NCBI RefSeq assembly: GCF_000721605.1
Contig: NZ_JOIZ01000004.1
Location: 124,001-188,000 of the forward strand
Length of the DNA stretch: 64,000 nt
Origin: Streptomyces sp. NRRL S-37
GTDB lineage: Bacteria > Actinomycetota > Actinomycetes > Streptomycetales > Streptomycetaceae
Direction of reading: 5' to 3'
The notes beneath the pieces were generated by a model. It was not told the origin of the DNA. It saw nothing but the letters and a program-made list of their open reading frames with translations, and did not search any database. Positions 46,785-54,912 of the stretch are shown piece by piece. How positions within the stretch are numbered: position 1 is the first letter of the stretch; each line of letters begins with the position of its first letter. The position numbers were made by a program, and so were the translations under genes.

Positions 46785-48230
46785 ATGACCACCTTCGTGG
46801 ACCGCGTCGAACTGCACGTCGCCGCGGGTAACGGAGGCCACGGCTGTGCCTCCGTCCACCGTGAGAAGTTCAAGCCGCTCGGCGGACCCGACGGCGGGAA
46901 CGGCGGACGCGGCGGCGATGTGATCCTCACCGTCGACCAGTCCGTGACGACCCTCCTGGACTACCACCACTCCCCGCACCGCAAGGCCACCAACGGCAAG
47001 CCCGGCGAGGGCGGCAACCGCAGCGGCAAGGACGGGCAGGACCTGGCCCTCCCCGTGCCGGACGGGACCGTCGTCCTGGACAAGGCCGGCAACGTGCTCG
47101 CGGACCTGGTCGGGCACGGGACGTCGTACGTCGCCGCCCAGGGCGGACGCGGCGGGCTCGGCAACGCCGCCCTCGCCTCCGCGCGCCGCAAGGCGCCCGG
47201 GTTCGCGCTGCTCGGCGAGCCGGGGGACCTCCAGGACATCGTCCTGGAGCTCAAGACCGTCGCCGACGTGGCGCTGGTCGGGTACCCGAGCGCCGGCAAG
47301 TCGTCGCTGATCTCCGTGCTCAGCGCCGCCAAGCCGAAGATCGCCGACTACCCCTTCACCACCCTCGTCCCGAACCTCGGTGTCGTCACCGCCGGGTCGA
47401 CCGTCTACACCATCGCCGACGTGCCCGGCCTCATCCCCGGCGCCAGCCAGGGCAAGGGGCTCGGCCTGGAGTTCCTGCGCCACGTCGAGCGGTGCAGCGT
47501 GCTCGTGCACGTGCTGGACACCGCCACGCTGGAGTCCGAGCGCGACCCCGTCTCCGACCTCGACATCATCGAGGAGGAGCTGCGGCAGTACGGCGGTCTC
47601 GGCGACCGTCCCCGCATCGTCGTCCTCAACAAGATCGACGTCCCCGACGGCAAGGACCTCGCCGAGATGGTCCGCCCCGACCTGGAGGCGCGCGGCTACC
47701 GCGTCTTCGAGGTGTCGGCCGTCGCCCACACGGGGCTGAGGGAGCTGTCGTTCGCGCTCGCCGAGCTGGTGGCCCAGGCGCGGGCGGCCAGGCCCAAGGA
47801 GGAGGCGACCCGCATCGTCATCCGGCCCAAGGCCGTGGACGACGCCGGCTTCACCGTCACCCGCGAGGACATCGACGGGGAGCCGCTGTTCCGCGTGCGC
47901 GGCGAGAAGCCCGAACGCTGGGTCCGCCAGACCGACTTCAACAACGACGAGGCCGTCGGCTACCTCGCCGACCGGCTCAACCGCCTCGGCGTCGAGACCG
48001 AGCTGATGAAGGCCGGCGCCCGTAACGGTGACGGCGTCGCCATCGGCCCCGAGGAGAACGCGGTCGTCTTCGACTGGGAGCCGACCGTCACGGCCGGCGC
48101 GGAGATGCTCGGCCGGCGCGGCGAGGACCACCGCTTCGAGGCACCCCGCCCGGCCGCCCAGCGACGCCGCGACAAGCAGGCCGAACGGGACGAGTCGGAG
48201 CGGGAGTACGACGACTTCGAGCCGTTCTAG
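46785..48230 (+). CDS. obg: GTPase Obg (ribosome biogenesis/developmental control)
   Basis: A 481-residue GTPase from ATG 46785 (CTGGAGG upstream). The glycine-rich OBG domain (about 1-158, with [10 protein letters not shown]) is followed by the G domain (G1 GYPSAGKS at 166-173, DVPGLIPGA as G3, NKIDVP as G4) and a C-terminal OCT domain (about 350-430). A basic/acidic tail ends [10 protein letters not shown]. In Streptomyces obg is known to influence onset of aerial growth. The usual next gene in this order is proB, here displaced 14 kb by the wall-polymer block. Confidence 0.96.
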   Translation: MTTFVDRVELHVAAGNGGHGCASVHREKFKPLGGPDGGNGGRGGDVILTVDQSVTTLLDYHHSPHRKATNGKPGEGGNRSGKDGQDLALPVPDGTVVLDKAGNVLADLVGHGTSYVAAQGGRGGLGNAALASARRKAPGFALLGEPGDLQDIVLELKTVADVALVGYPSAGKSSLISVLSAAKPKIADYPFTTLVPNLGVVTAGSTVYTIADVPGLIPGASQGKGLGLEFLRHVERCSVLVHVLDTATLESERDPVSDLDIIEEELRQYGGLGDRPRIVVLNKIDVPDGKDLAEMVRPDLEARGYRVFEVSAVAHTGLRELSFALAELVAQARAARPKEEATRIVIRPKAVDDAGFTVTREDIDGEPLFRVRGEKPERWVRQTDFNNDEAVGYLADRLNRLGVETELMKAGARNGDGVAIGPEENAVVFDWEPTVTAGAEMLGRRGEDHRFEAPRPAAQRRRDKQAERDESEREYDDFEPF

Positions 48231-48232
48231 CC

Positions 48233-48262
48233 GGTGCGGTGACGGCGGGTGCGGTGACGGCG
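48233..48262. repeat. exact two-copy 15-bp tandem repeat
   Basis: GGTGCGGTGACGGCG occurs at 48233-48247 and 48248-48262, directly after the obg stop codon, with a partial third unit. Confidence 0.75.
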
Positions 48263-48356
48263 GGTGAGGTCGTGGTGAACACCCGGGCAACCAACGGGTG
48301 TTCCGGCCGGTCGTACTGAACGGCAACCCGACCGGTTCTACGACAGGACGCCCGCC

Positions 48357-49871
48357 ATGGCCGCGCCTTCCCCACGCCACAGGAACCTCACCCGCCCCGC
48401 CCGGATCGCGCTCGCGACCGGTGCGGCACTCGTCGTCGCCGGCACCCTCGCGGTGCCCGGCGCGTACGCGGCACCCGCCGACGGGCCGGCCGCCGGCGCC
48501 GCGCAGCCGCGCGACGACTTCAACGGCGACGGCTACGCCGACCTCGCCGTCGCCGCCCCCACCGCGACCGTCGCCGGCAAGAAGGGCGCCGGCTACGTCG
48601 CCGTGGTGTACGGGTCGGCGAGCGGCCTGCGCACCGCGACCCGGCAGGTCCTCCACCAGAACACCGCCGGTGTCCCCGGCAGCGTGGAGACGGACGACGA
48701 GTTCGGCAGCGCGCTCACCACCGCCGACCTCGACCAGGACGGCTACGCCGATCTCGTCGTCGGCGTCGGCCGCGAGGACACCGCCGACGGCGGCGAGGAC
48801 TCCGGGCTGGTGGAGGTGGTGTGGGGCGGCCCCCAGGGGCTGTCCGGCGGTGCCGCGCTCGCCTCGGGGGGAAACGCGTACGACGGCCTCGGAGCCGCCG
48901 GCCACCTGACCACCGGGGACGTCGACGGCGACGGCGCCCCGGACGTCGTGACCGTCGAGAACCTGCACGACCTGCGGATCCTCAAGGGCCCCTTCGGCCG
49001 GGACGGTGCCGGTACGGGCGGCGAACAGACCGTCAGGGACGTGTACGACAGCCGGGTCCTCGACCTCGCCGCCGGTGACGTCAACGGCGACGGTCTCACC
49101 GACGTCGTCGCCACCGAGAACGACGGCGACGAGTACGACGCCCGCCGGGTCGTGTACTGGCTGGGCGACCGCACCGCGCTCAACCCCTTCACCCTCGTCT
49201 ACGACATCGACGGCGCGGGCCTCCAGGGCGGTGAGAACCTCGACGTCGGGGACGTGAACGCCGACGGGTACGACGACATCGTGGTCGGCCGGGCCGTGGA
49301 CGGCTACGACAGCGACCTCGACAACCCGTACGTCAAGGGCGGCCGGGTCACCTGGATCCCCGGCACCCCCGAGGGCCCCGACGGGGTGAAGGCCGTCTTC
49401 CTCAACCAGGACCGCCCCGGTGTGCCGGGCACGGCCGAGGACGACGACGCCTTCGGCACCGACGTCCACATCGGCGACGTCGACGGCGACGGCTACCAGG
49501 ACGTCGTCACCGGAGTCCCCGGCGAGGACCTCGGCAGCGTGTCCGCGGCCGGCGCCGTCGTCGTCCTGCGCGGCACCGCGCACGGGCTCACCGGCACCGG
49601 CGGCCTGACGGTCACCCAGAACACCGCGAACGTGCCCGGCACCGCCGAGAAGAACGACAAATTCGGCGGCGCCACCCACCTCGGCGACACCAACGGCGAC
49701 GGGCTCGCCGACCTCGTCGTCGGCGCGCCGGGGGAGAACTCCGGCGCCGGGTCGGTGTGGTACTTCCGCTCCACCCCGACGGCCGTAGCGGGGAGCGCCG
49801 GGACCTTCGGCGCGGGCACCCTCGGCACGGTGGCGACCGGGGCGGGGCTGGGCACCGCCTTCACCGGCTGA
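48357..49871 (+). CDS. secreted FG-GAP (integrin-alpha-like beta-propeller) protein
   Basis: A 504-residue exported protein from ATG 48357. The signal peptide has a basic start (PRHRNLTRPARIA) and a hydrophobic core ending near PGAYAAPA (about residue 40). The mature part is a propeller of seven FG-GAP/calcium-binding blades, each with a D-x-N/D-x-D-G-x-x-D-L/V-V motif: DFNGDGYADL, DLDQDGYADL, DVDGDGAPDV, DVNGDGLTDV, DVNADGYDDI, DVDGDGYQDV, DTNGDGLADL. Likely a Ca2+-stabilised extracellular binding protein; some relatives bind glycans or carry esterase activity, but no catalytic site is evident. It lies between obg and the PhoD gene. Confidence 0.9.
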   Translation: MAAPSPRHRNLTRPARIALATGAALVVAGTLAVPGAYAAPADGPAAGAAQPRDDFNGDGYADLAVAAPTATVAGKKGAGYVAVVYGSASGLRTATRQVLHQNTAGVPGSVETDDEFGSALTTADLDQDGYADLVVGVGREDTADGGEDSGLVEVVWGGPQGLSGGAALASGGNAYDGLGAAGHLTTGDVDGDGAPDVVTVENLHDLRILKGPFGRDGAGTGGEQTVRDVYDSRVLDLAAGDVNGDGLTDVVATENDGDEYDARRVVYWLGDRTALNPFTLVYDIDGAGLQGGENLDVGDVNADGYDDIVVGRAVDGYDSDLDNPYVKGGRVTWIPGTPEGPDGVKAVFLNQDRPGVPGTAEDDDAFGTDVHIGDVDGDGYQDVVTGVPGEDLGSVSAAGAVVVLRGTAHGLTGTGGLTVTQNTANVPGTAEKNDKFGGATHLGDTNGDGLADLVVGAPGENSGAGSVWYFRSTPTAVAGSAGTFGAGTLGTVATGAGLGTAFTG

Positions 49872-50070
49872 CCCGTACGGGCGCCGGCGGCCGTCGCCCG
49901 CCGCTCACCCGGCGGACCCGTCGTGGCCACGGGATGTTCCCGTGCCGCGGCGGGTTTCCCGTTGTCCCCCTGCTTGTCATGCGCGCGAACCTCGGTGTTC
50001 AGCGGGCGGACCGTCCGGACCGCGAGCTTCCCAGTGTCCGAGTGTCGTACGACGCAGGGGAGTTCGCCCG

Positions 50071-51621
50071 ATGTCCGGAGCAGTCCAGCCCGACCGCCGC
50101 CGCGTCCTGACCGCCGGTGCCGCCGTACTCGGCGCCGCCGCATCCGCCCAGCTGTGGCTGCCGGCCACCGCGCACACGGCCGAAGTGAAGCTGCCCGACG
50201 GAGTGTTCAGCCTGGGGGTGGCCTCCGGCGACCCGCTGCCCGACGGGGTCGTCCTGTGGACCCGGCTCGCCCCGGACCCGCTGAACGGCGGCGGCATGCC
50301 CGGCCGCACCGTGGCCGTGGAGTGGCAGGTCGCCCGGGACGCCCGCTTCAAGAAGGTCGTCCGCCGGGGCGTCGCCCCGGCCCGGCCCGCGTACGGGCAC
50401 AGCGTCCACGTGGACGTACGCGGGCTGCGCCCGGACACCACGTACTGGTTCCGCTTCCGCGCCGGCGGCCAGCTCTCGCGCGTCGGCCGCACCCGCACCG
50501 CGCCCGCCCCGTACAGCTCCGGCGGCCGTCTGAAGGTCGCGCTCGCCTCCTGCCAGAACTGGCAGCACGGCTACTTCACCCCGTACGCCGACATGCTGGA
50601 CCAGGACCCGGACGTCGTGGTGTTCGTCGGCGACTACATCTACGAGTCCACGCCCTCGGCGACCGGCGTACGCCGCCACGAGGGCACCGGTGAGCCGTAC
50701 AGTCTCACCCAGTACCGCAACCGGTACGCCCAGTACCACTCCGACCCGGACCTCGCGGAGATGCACGCGAACGCGCCCTTCGTGGTCACCTTCGACGACC
50801 ACGAGGTCGACAACGACTTCGCCGGCGAGATCCCGCAGGACCCCGACAAGCAGGCGCACGACCCGTTCGTCGCCCGGCTGACGGCCGCCTACCAGGCGTA
50901 CTACGAGCACATGCCGGTCCGTGCCACCGCCGTCCCGAACGGCCCGCACATCCGGATGTACCGCCGGCTGGAGTTCGGCCGGCTGGCCCGGCTCAACGTG
51001 CTGGACACCCGCCAGTACCGCAGCGACCAGGCCACCAGCCAGGAAGGCGCCCAGGACCCGTCGCTGACCATGCTCGGGGCCGCGCAGAAGCGCTGGCTGG
51101 TCGACGGGCTGCGCGACTCGCCGGCCCGCTGGAACCTGATCGCCTCGCAGATCATGATGGCCGAGACCGACATCCGGGTCGGTGAGGGCAAGCTCTGGTA
51201 CTACGACGCCTGGGACGGCTACCAGACCGAACGCAACGCGCTGCTCCAGGAGTTCCGGCGGGTCAGCAACCCCGTCGTCCTCACCGGTGACCGCCATCTG
51301 ACGATGATCAGCGACCTCAAGGCGGACTTCGCCGATCCGGGGTCGGAGGCCGTGGGCGCCGAGTTCGTCGGTACGTCCATCTCCAGCAACGGTGACCAGG
51401 ACCACGCCGCGTTCCGCGCGCAGTGGGACCCGCTGCGTGCGGACAACCCGCACTGGAAGCTGCTCGACGCCCACCGCGGGTACCACCTGTTCGACATCCG
51501 TCGCGACGGCATCGACGCGCGGGTGCGGGTGGTGGACACGGTGCTGCGGCCGCGGGCCACGTCCAGCACGCTGGCCGCGCTGCGGGTGGAGGCGGGGAGG
51601 CCGGGCGTGCGTCTGGTCTGA
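50071..51621 (+). CDS. phoD: PhoD-family alkaline phosphatase/phosphodiesterase, Tat-exported
   Basis: A 516-residue secreted metallophosphoesterase. ATG 50071 is chosen: CAGGGGAG precedes it, and it yields a Tat signal with RR at residues 9-10 (PDRRRVLTAGAAVLG). An N-terminal fibronectin-like PhoD domain (about 40-145) precedes the catalytic domain with Asp188 (VGDYIYE), Asp242/243-His244 (FDDHEVDND) and Asp407/His409 (GDRHLT), ligands for the Fe3+/Ca2+ centre. B. subtilis PhoD attacks wall teichoic acid phosphodiesters; its position beside teichoic-acid synthesis genes supports a polymer turnover role. No PHO box was identified upstream. Confidence 0.92.
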   Translation: MSGAVQPDRRRVLTAGAAVLGAAASAQLWLPATAHTAEVKLPDGVFSLGVASGDPLPDGVVLWTRLAPDPLNGGGMPGRTVAVEWQVARDARFKKVVRRGVAPARPAYGHSVHVDVRGLRPDTTYWFRFRAGGQLSRVGRTRTAPAPYSSGGRLKVALASCQNWQHGYFTPYADMLDQDPDVVVFVGDYIYESTPSATGVRRHEGTGEPYSLTQYRNRYAQYHSDPDLAEMHANAPFVVTFDDHEVDNDFAGEIPQDPDKQAHDPFVARLTAAYQAYYEHMPVRATAVPNGPHIRMYRRLEFGRLARLNVLDTRQYRSDQATSQEGAQDPSLTMLGAAQKRWLVDGLRDSPARWNLIASQIMMAETDIRVGEGKLWYYDAWDGYQTERNALLQEFRRVSNPVVLTGDRHLTMISDLKADFADPGSEAVGAEFVGTSISSNGDQDHAAFRAQWDPLRADNPHWKLLDAHRGYHLFDIRRDGIDARVRVVDTVLRPRATSSTLAALRVEAGRPGVRLV

Positions 51622-51628
51622 GCGGGGC

Positions 51629-51719
51629 GGGGGTGGGGCGCGGCCCGGCGTTTTCACGGGGTGCCCCGTGCCGGTGTGGGCCGGGGGTGGGGCGCGCGGC
51701 CCGGCGTTCGCGGGGTGCC
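51629..51719. repeat. imperfect direct repeat after phoD
   Basis: CGGGGGTGGGGCG-CGGCCCGGCGTT-CGGGGTGCC occurs at 51629-51665 and again at 51682-51719 with small indels. From about 51738 an imperfect hairpin follows (CTCCCAG near 51749 with CTGGGGGAG near 51768), a plausible terminator. Confidence 0.6.
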
Positions 51720-51871
51720 GTCGCGCTCACCCGTGCCGCTGGGGGCACCTCCCAGGCCCTTAAGGCACTGGGGGAGGCACGACTGCCCGCGGCTGGGCGG
51801 GGGCGGGTGCTCAGGTGGGGCCCAGGTTGTTCTCACGGGATCCTCAGTGAGCCGTCCTACCGTGCCTCGGC

Positions 51872-53035
51872 ATGGACACCGACTGTACGAGAGAAGAACT
51901 CCGCGTCCCCGCCCTCCCCGCCGGTACCCGGCTGCTGCACATCGGGCCGCACAAAACCGGCACCACCGCCGTCCAGGGCGCGCTGTTCGCCGCGAAGGAG
52001 GAGATGGCGCGGCACGGCGTCGACTTCCCGGCGCACAGCAGGCACCCGATCGAGGCCGTCCTCGCCGCCTGCGCCCGGCCCGCGATGATGGGGGACCCCG
52101 TCCCCACCGAGAGGCACTGGCGGCGGCTGCTGGACCAGGTGGTGGCCACCGGGGAGCGCACCTCCGTGATCAGCAGCGAGTTCTTCGCCGACGCCGAGGA
52201 CGACGCGACGATCGCCCGGATCGTCGAGCAGCTCGGCGGAGACCGGGTGCACGTCCTGGTCACCCTGCGGCCCCTGACGCGGATCATGCCCTCGCAGTGG
52301 CAGCAGTACGTGCAGAACGGGCTGCGGCTGGGCTACGAGCCGTGGCTGGAGCACATGCTCCGCCGGGCCCCGTACGACAGGCCCACCCCCAGCTTCTGGC
52401 GCCGGCACCGGCACGACCGGCTGGTCGAGCGGTGGGCCGCGGCGACCGGTCCCGGCCGGGTGACCGTCGTCGTGGTCGACGACCGCGACCGGGACGCGCT
52501 GATGCGCACCTTCGAGGCGCTCCTCGGACTGCCCGGGGGACTGCTGCGGCCGGTCCCGGAGACCGCGAACCGTTCCCTCACCCTCGCCGAGACCGAAATG
52601 CTGCGGCACCTCAATAAGGAATTCCGCGGCAATGAGCTTCCGGAAGAGCTGTATTCGAGGCTGGTACGGCACGGCGCGATCGCACATATGAAGAACGCGT
52701 GCGGTCCCACCCCGCGTGACGTGAAGATCCGTACTCCGCAATGGGCCCTGGAGGCCGCCGCCGGGATCGGCGCCGAGACGGCCGCGCGGATCGGCTCCCT
52801 GGGCGTGCGGATCCTCGGCGACCCGGAGGCGCTGTCCCGCGTACCGGCGTCCGGGGAGCGGGCGGGCGAGCCGCGGCTCGCCCCCGAGGTGGCCGCGCAG
52901 GCCCTGTTCGGGATGCTCACCGCGGTCGCCGCGACGAACGGCACCGGCAAAGGGCGTACTGTTCACCGGACATCGTCGAAGGAACTGGTGAAGGTCCTCG
53001 GCCACCGCTGCCTGAAACGGCTGCGCCTGCGCTGA
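51872..53035 (+). CDS. sulfotransferase-family P-loop protein
   Basis: A 387-residue cytosolic protein from ATG 51872. LLHIGPHKTGTTAVQGALF (21-39) is the 5'-phosphosulfate-binding loop typical of PAPS-dependent sulfotransferases (G-x-x-K-x-G-T-T). VHVLVTLRPLTRIMPSQWQQYVQ (about 126-148) fits the 3'-phosphate-binding strand-helix with Arg and Ser. The C-terminal third is variable. Such proteins recur in actinobacterial and marine surface-polysaccharide loci and may sulfate a glycan; loss of activity cannot be excluded. It has no Shine-Dalgarno but a TACCGT hexamer 11 bases upstream. It lies between phoD and the CDP-polyol gene. Confidence 0.75.
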   Translation: MDTDCTREELRVPALPAGTRLLHIGPHKTGTTAVQGALFAAKEEMARHGVDFPAHSRHPIEAVLAACARPAMMGDPVPTERHWRRLLDQVVATGERTSVISSEFFADAEDDATIARIVEQLGGDRVHVLVTLRPLTRIMPSQWQQYVQNGLRLGYEPWLEHMLRRAPYDRPTPSFWRRHRHDRLVERWAAATGPGRVTVVVVDDRDRDALMRTFEALLGLPGGLLRPVPETANRSLTLAETEMLRHLNKEFRGNELPEELYSRLVRHGAIAHMKNACGPTPRDVKIRTPQWALEAAAGIGAETAARIGSLGVRILGDPEALSRVPASGERAGEPRLAPEVAAQALFGMLTAVAATNGTGKGRTVHRTSSKELVKVLGHRCLKRLRLR

Positions 53036-53261
53036 GCCGACCGGGTGGTGTCCCGCCTGTCACGCACAGCAATGACATAACTCCTGTGGAGTTACTCACA
53101 AGAATTCACCGCGGGCCCCTGGAACCCCCTGCGGGGCGCCAGGAGTCCTAGGTGAATGACAGGTGGCGCGCACATATGCGGCAGAGGTCGCTCACCTTGC
53201 ACTGCGGTAACCCCAAGTGGGACCATTTCGAAGTTCCCTGTCGCCCCAAGGTAGGTCACCT
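53036..53261. promoter_or_regulatory. upstream region of the CDP-polyol synthase gene
   Basis: 226 bp with locally lowered GC (53068-53112). It contains the small hairpin TAACTCC-TGT-GGAGTTA (53078-53094) and a separated inverted pair CCTGTCA/TGACAGG (about 53056 and 53158). A promoter is likely here, but no consensus pair is clear. Confidence 0.35.
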
Positions 53262-54758
53262 GTGTCCCAGCACATAGCCAAGCCCCGTACCACCGCAGTG
53301 ATCCTGGCCGGCGGTACCGGTCAGCGGGTGGGTCTCTCGATCCCCAAGCAGCTGCTGAAGATCGCCGGCAAGGCAGTCATCGAGCACACCCTGACCACCT
53401 TCGAGAAGGCCGACTCCATCGACGACATCATCGTGCTGATGGCGCCGGGGTACGTGCCCGACATCGAGAAGATCGTCGCCAAGGCCGGGTTCACGAAGGT
53501 CACCAAGGTCATCGAGGGCGGCTCGACCCGGAACGAGACCACGGAGCGGGCCATCGCCGCGCTCGGCGAGGGCCTGGCCGAGGGCGAGGACCGCAACGTC
53601 CTCTTCCACGACGCCGTGCGCCCCCTGCTGTCGCAGCGCGTCATCGACGACTGCGTGAGCGCGCTGGAGCGCTACCAGGCCGTCGACGTGGCCATCCCGT
53701 CCGCCGACACCATCATCGTCACGCGCACGCACGGCGAGGACGGCGAGTTCATCACGGAGATCCCGGACCGCTCCCGGCTGCGCCGCGGCCAGACCCCGCA
53801 GGCCTTCAAGCTGTCCACCATCCGCCGCGCCTACGAGGTCGCCGCGAACGACCCCAACTTCCAGGCCACGGACGACTGCTCGGTCGTGCTCAAGTACCTG
53901 CCGGACGTGCCGATCCACGTCGTGGCGGGCGACGAGTACAACATGAAGGTCACCCAGCCCGTCGACGTCTTCATCGCCGACAAGCTCTTCCAGCTCGCCT
54001 CCACCGCCGCGCCCGAGCAGGTCTCCGAGGAGGCCTACCGGAAGCTGCTCACCGGCAGGACCATGGTGGTCTTCGGCGGTTCGTACGGCATCGGCAAGGA
54101 CATCGCCGAGCTCGCCGAGTCCTACGGCGCCACCGTCTACGCGCTGGGCCGCTCCACCACCGGCACCCACGTGGAGAACCCGGAGGAGGTCGACGACGCG
54201 CTGTCCAAGGCGTACGGCGAGACCGGCCGCATCGACTACGTCGTCAACACCGCGGGCGTGCTGCGCATCGGCAAGCTCGCCGAGACCGACAACGCCACCA
54301 TCGAGGAGGCGCTGAAGGTCAACTACCTGGCCCCGGTGCAGATCGCCCGCTCCGCCTACAAGTACCTCGCCGAGACCAAGGGACAGCTGCTGCTGTACAC
54401 CTCCAGCAGCTACACCCGCGGGCGCGCCGAGTACAGCCTGTACTCCTCGACCAAGGCCGCCATGGTGAACCTCACCCAGGCCCTGTCCGACGAGTGGGCC
54501 GGTGACGGCGTCCGGGTGAACTGCATCAACCCGGAGCGCACCGCCACGCCGATGCGCACCAAGGCTTTCGGACAGGAGCCGGCGGGCAGCCTGCTCTCCT
54601 CCGAGGCGGTCGCCCGGACCTCGCTCGACGTGCTGTTGTCCGAGCTCACCGGCCATGTCATCGACGTACGGCAGCAGGACCCGACGGCGGGCGCGGCGCG
54701 GGCCACCGGGTTCGAGCAGGCGCTGGCCGCGGTGCTGGACCGTCAGGACGGCGTGTAA
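53262..54758 (+). CDS. bifunctional cytidylyltransferase-SDR reductase, probable CDP-ribitol synthase (Acs1/Bcs1-like)
   Basis: A 498-residue two-domain enzyme from GTG 53262. Residues 1-240 are an IspD/TarI-type cytidylyltransferase: AVILAGGTGQRVG (12-24), PKQLLKIAGK, HDAVRP and QTPQAFK. Residues 262-498 are a short-chain dehydrogenase with GGSYGIG (272-278), N-T-A-G, and the Tyr394-x-x-x-Lys398 catalytic pair. In Haemophilus, Acs1/Bcs1 joins the same two modules to reduce ribulose-5-phosphate and transfer CMP, making CDP-ribitol; Gram-positive TarI and TarJ are normally separate, and TarJ is a medium-chain, not short-chain, reductase. It lies 154 bp before a TagF/TarL-like polymerase, which should consume its product. 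The fusion is clear; the polyol (ribitol versus another) is inferred. Confidence 0.88.
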   Translation: MSQHIAKPRTTAVILAGGTGQRVGLSIPKQLLKIAGKAVIEHTLTTFEKADSIDDIIVLMAPGYVPDIEKIVAKAGFTKVTKVIEGGSTRNETTERAIAALGEGLAEGEDRNVLFHDAVRPLLSQRVIDDCVSALERYQAVDVAIPSADTIIVTRTHGEDGEFITEIPDRSRLRRGQTPQAFKLSTIRRAYEVAANDPNFQATDDCSVVLKYLPDVPIHVVAGDEYNMKVTQPVDVFIADKLFQLASTAAPEQVSEEAYRKLLTGRTMVVFGGSYGIGKDIAELAESYGATVYALGRSTTGTHVENPEEVDDALSKAYGETGRIDYVVNTAGVLRIGKLAETDNATIEEALKVNYLAPVQIARSAYKYLAETKGQLLLYTSSSYTRGRAEYSLYSSTKAAMVNLTQALSDEWAGDGVRVNCINPERTATPMRTKAFGQEPAGSLLSSEAVARTSLDVLLSELTGHVIDVRQQDPTAGAARATGFEQALAAVLDRQDGV

Positions 54759-54785
54759 TAATTGCCGCCAAATAGCCTTCCGTAA

Positions 54786-54846
54786 TTCAGGCCTCCGCGG
54801 CCTCCTGTTCACGTAGTCGGTCGACGGGAGTTCGCGGGGGCCTGAA
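54786..54846 (+). promoter_or_regulatory. stem-loop in the leader between CDP-ribitol synthase and polymerase genes
   Basis: TTCAGGCCTCCGCG (54786-54799) pairs with 54833-54846 (13 of 14 positions) around a 33-base loop, 66 bases before the polymerase start. It may be an attenuator or terminator. Confidence 0.45.
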
Positions 54847-54912
54847 TCCGTACCTCCCGAATTGCGCACAGGCACAAAAACCGGCACTCCCCCCTCCAAG
54901 AGCAGGTTATCC

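Noticed and set aside
53262..53990. housekeeping IspD (isoprenoid) enzyme
   Set aside because: Fusion to a full SDR and placement beside TagF-like polymerases fit CDP-polyol synthesis better; a separate ispD is expected elsewhere.
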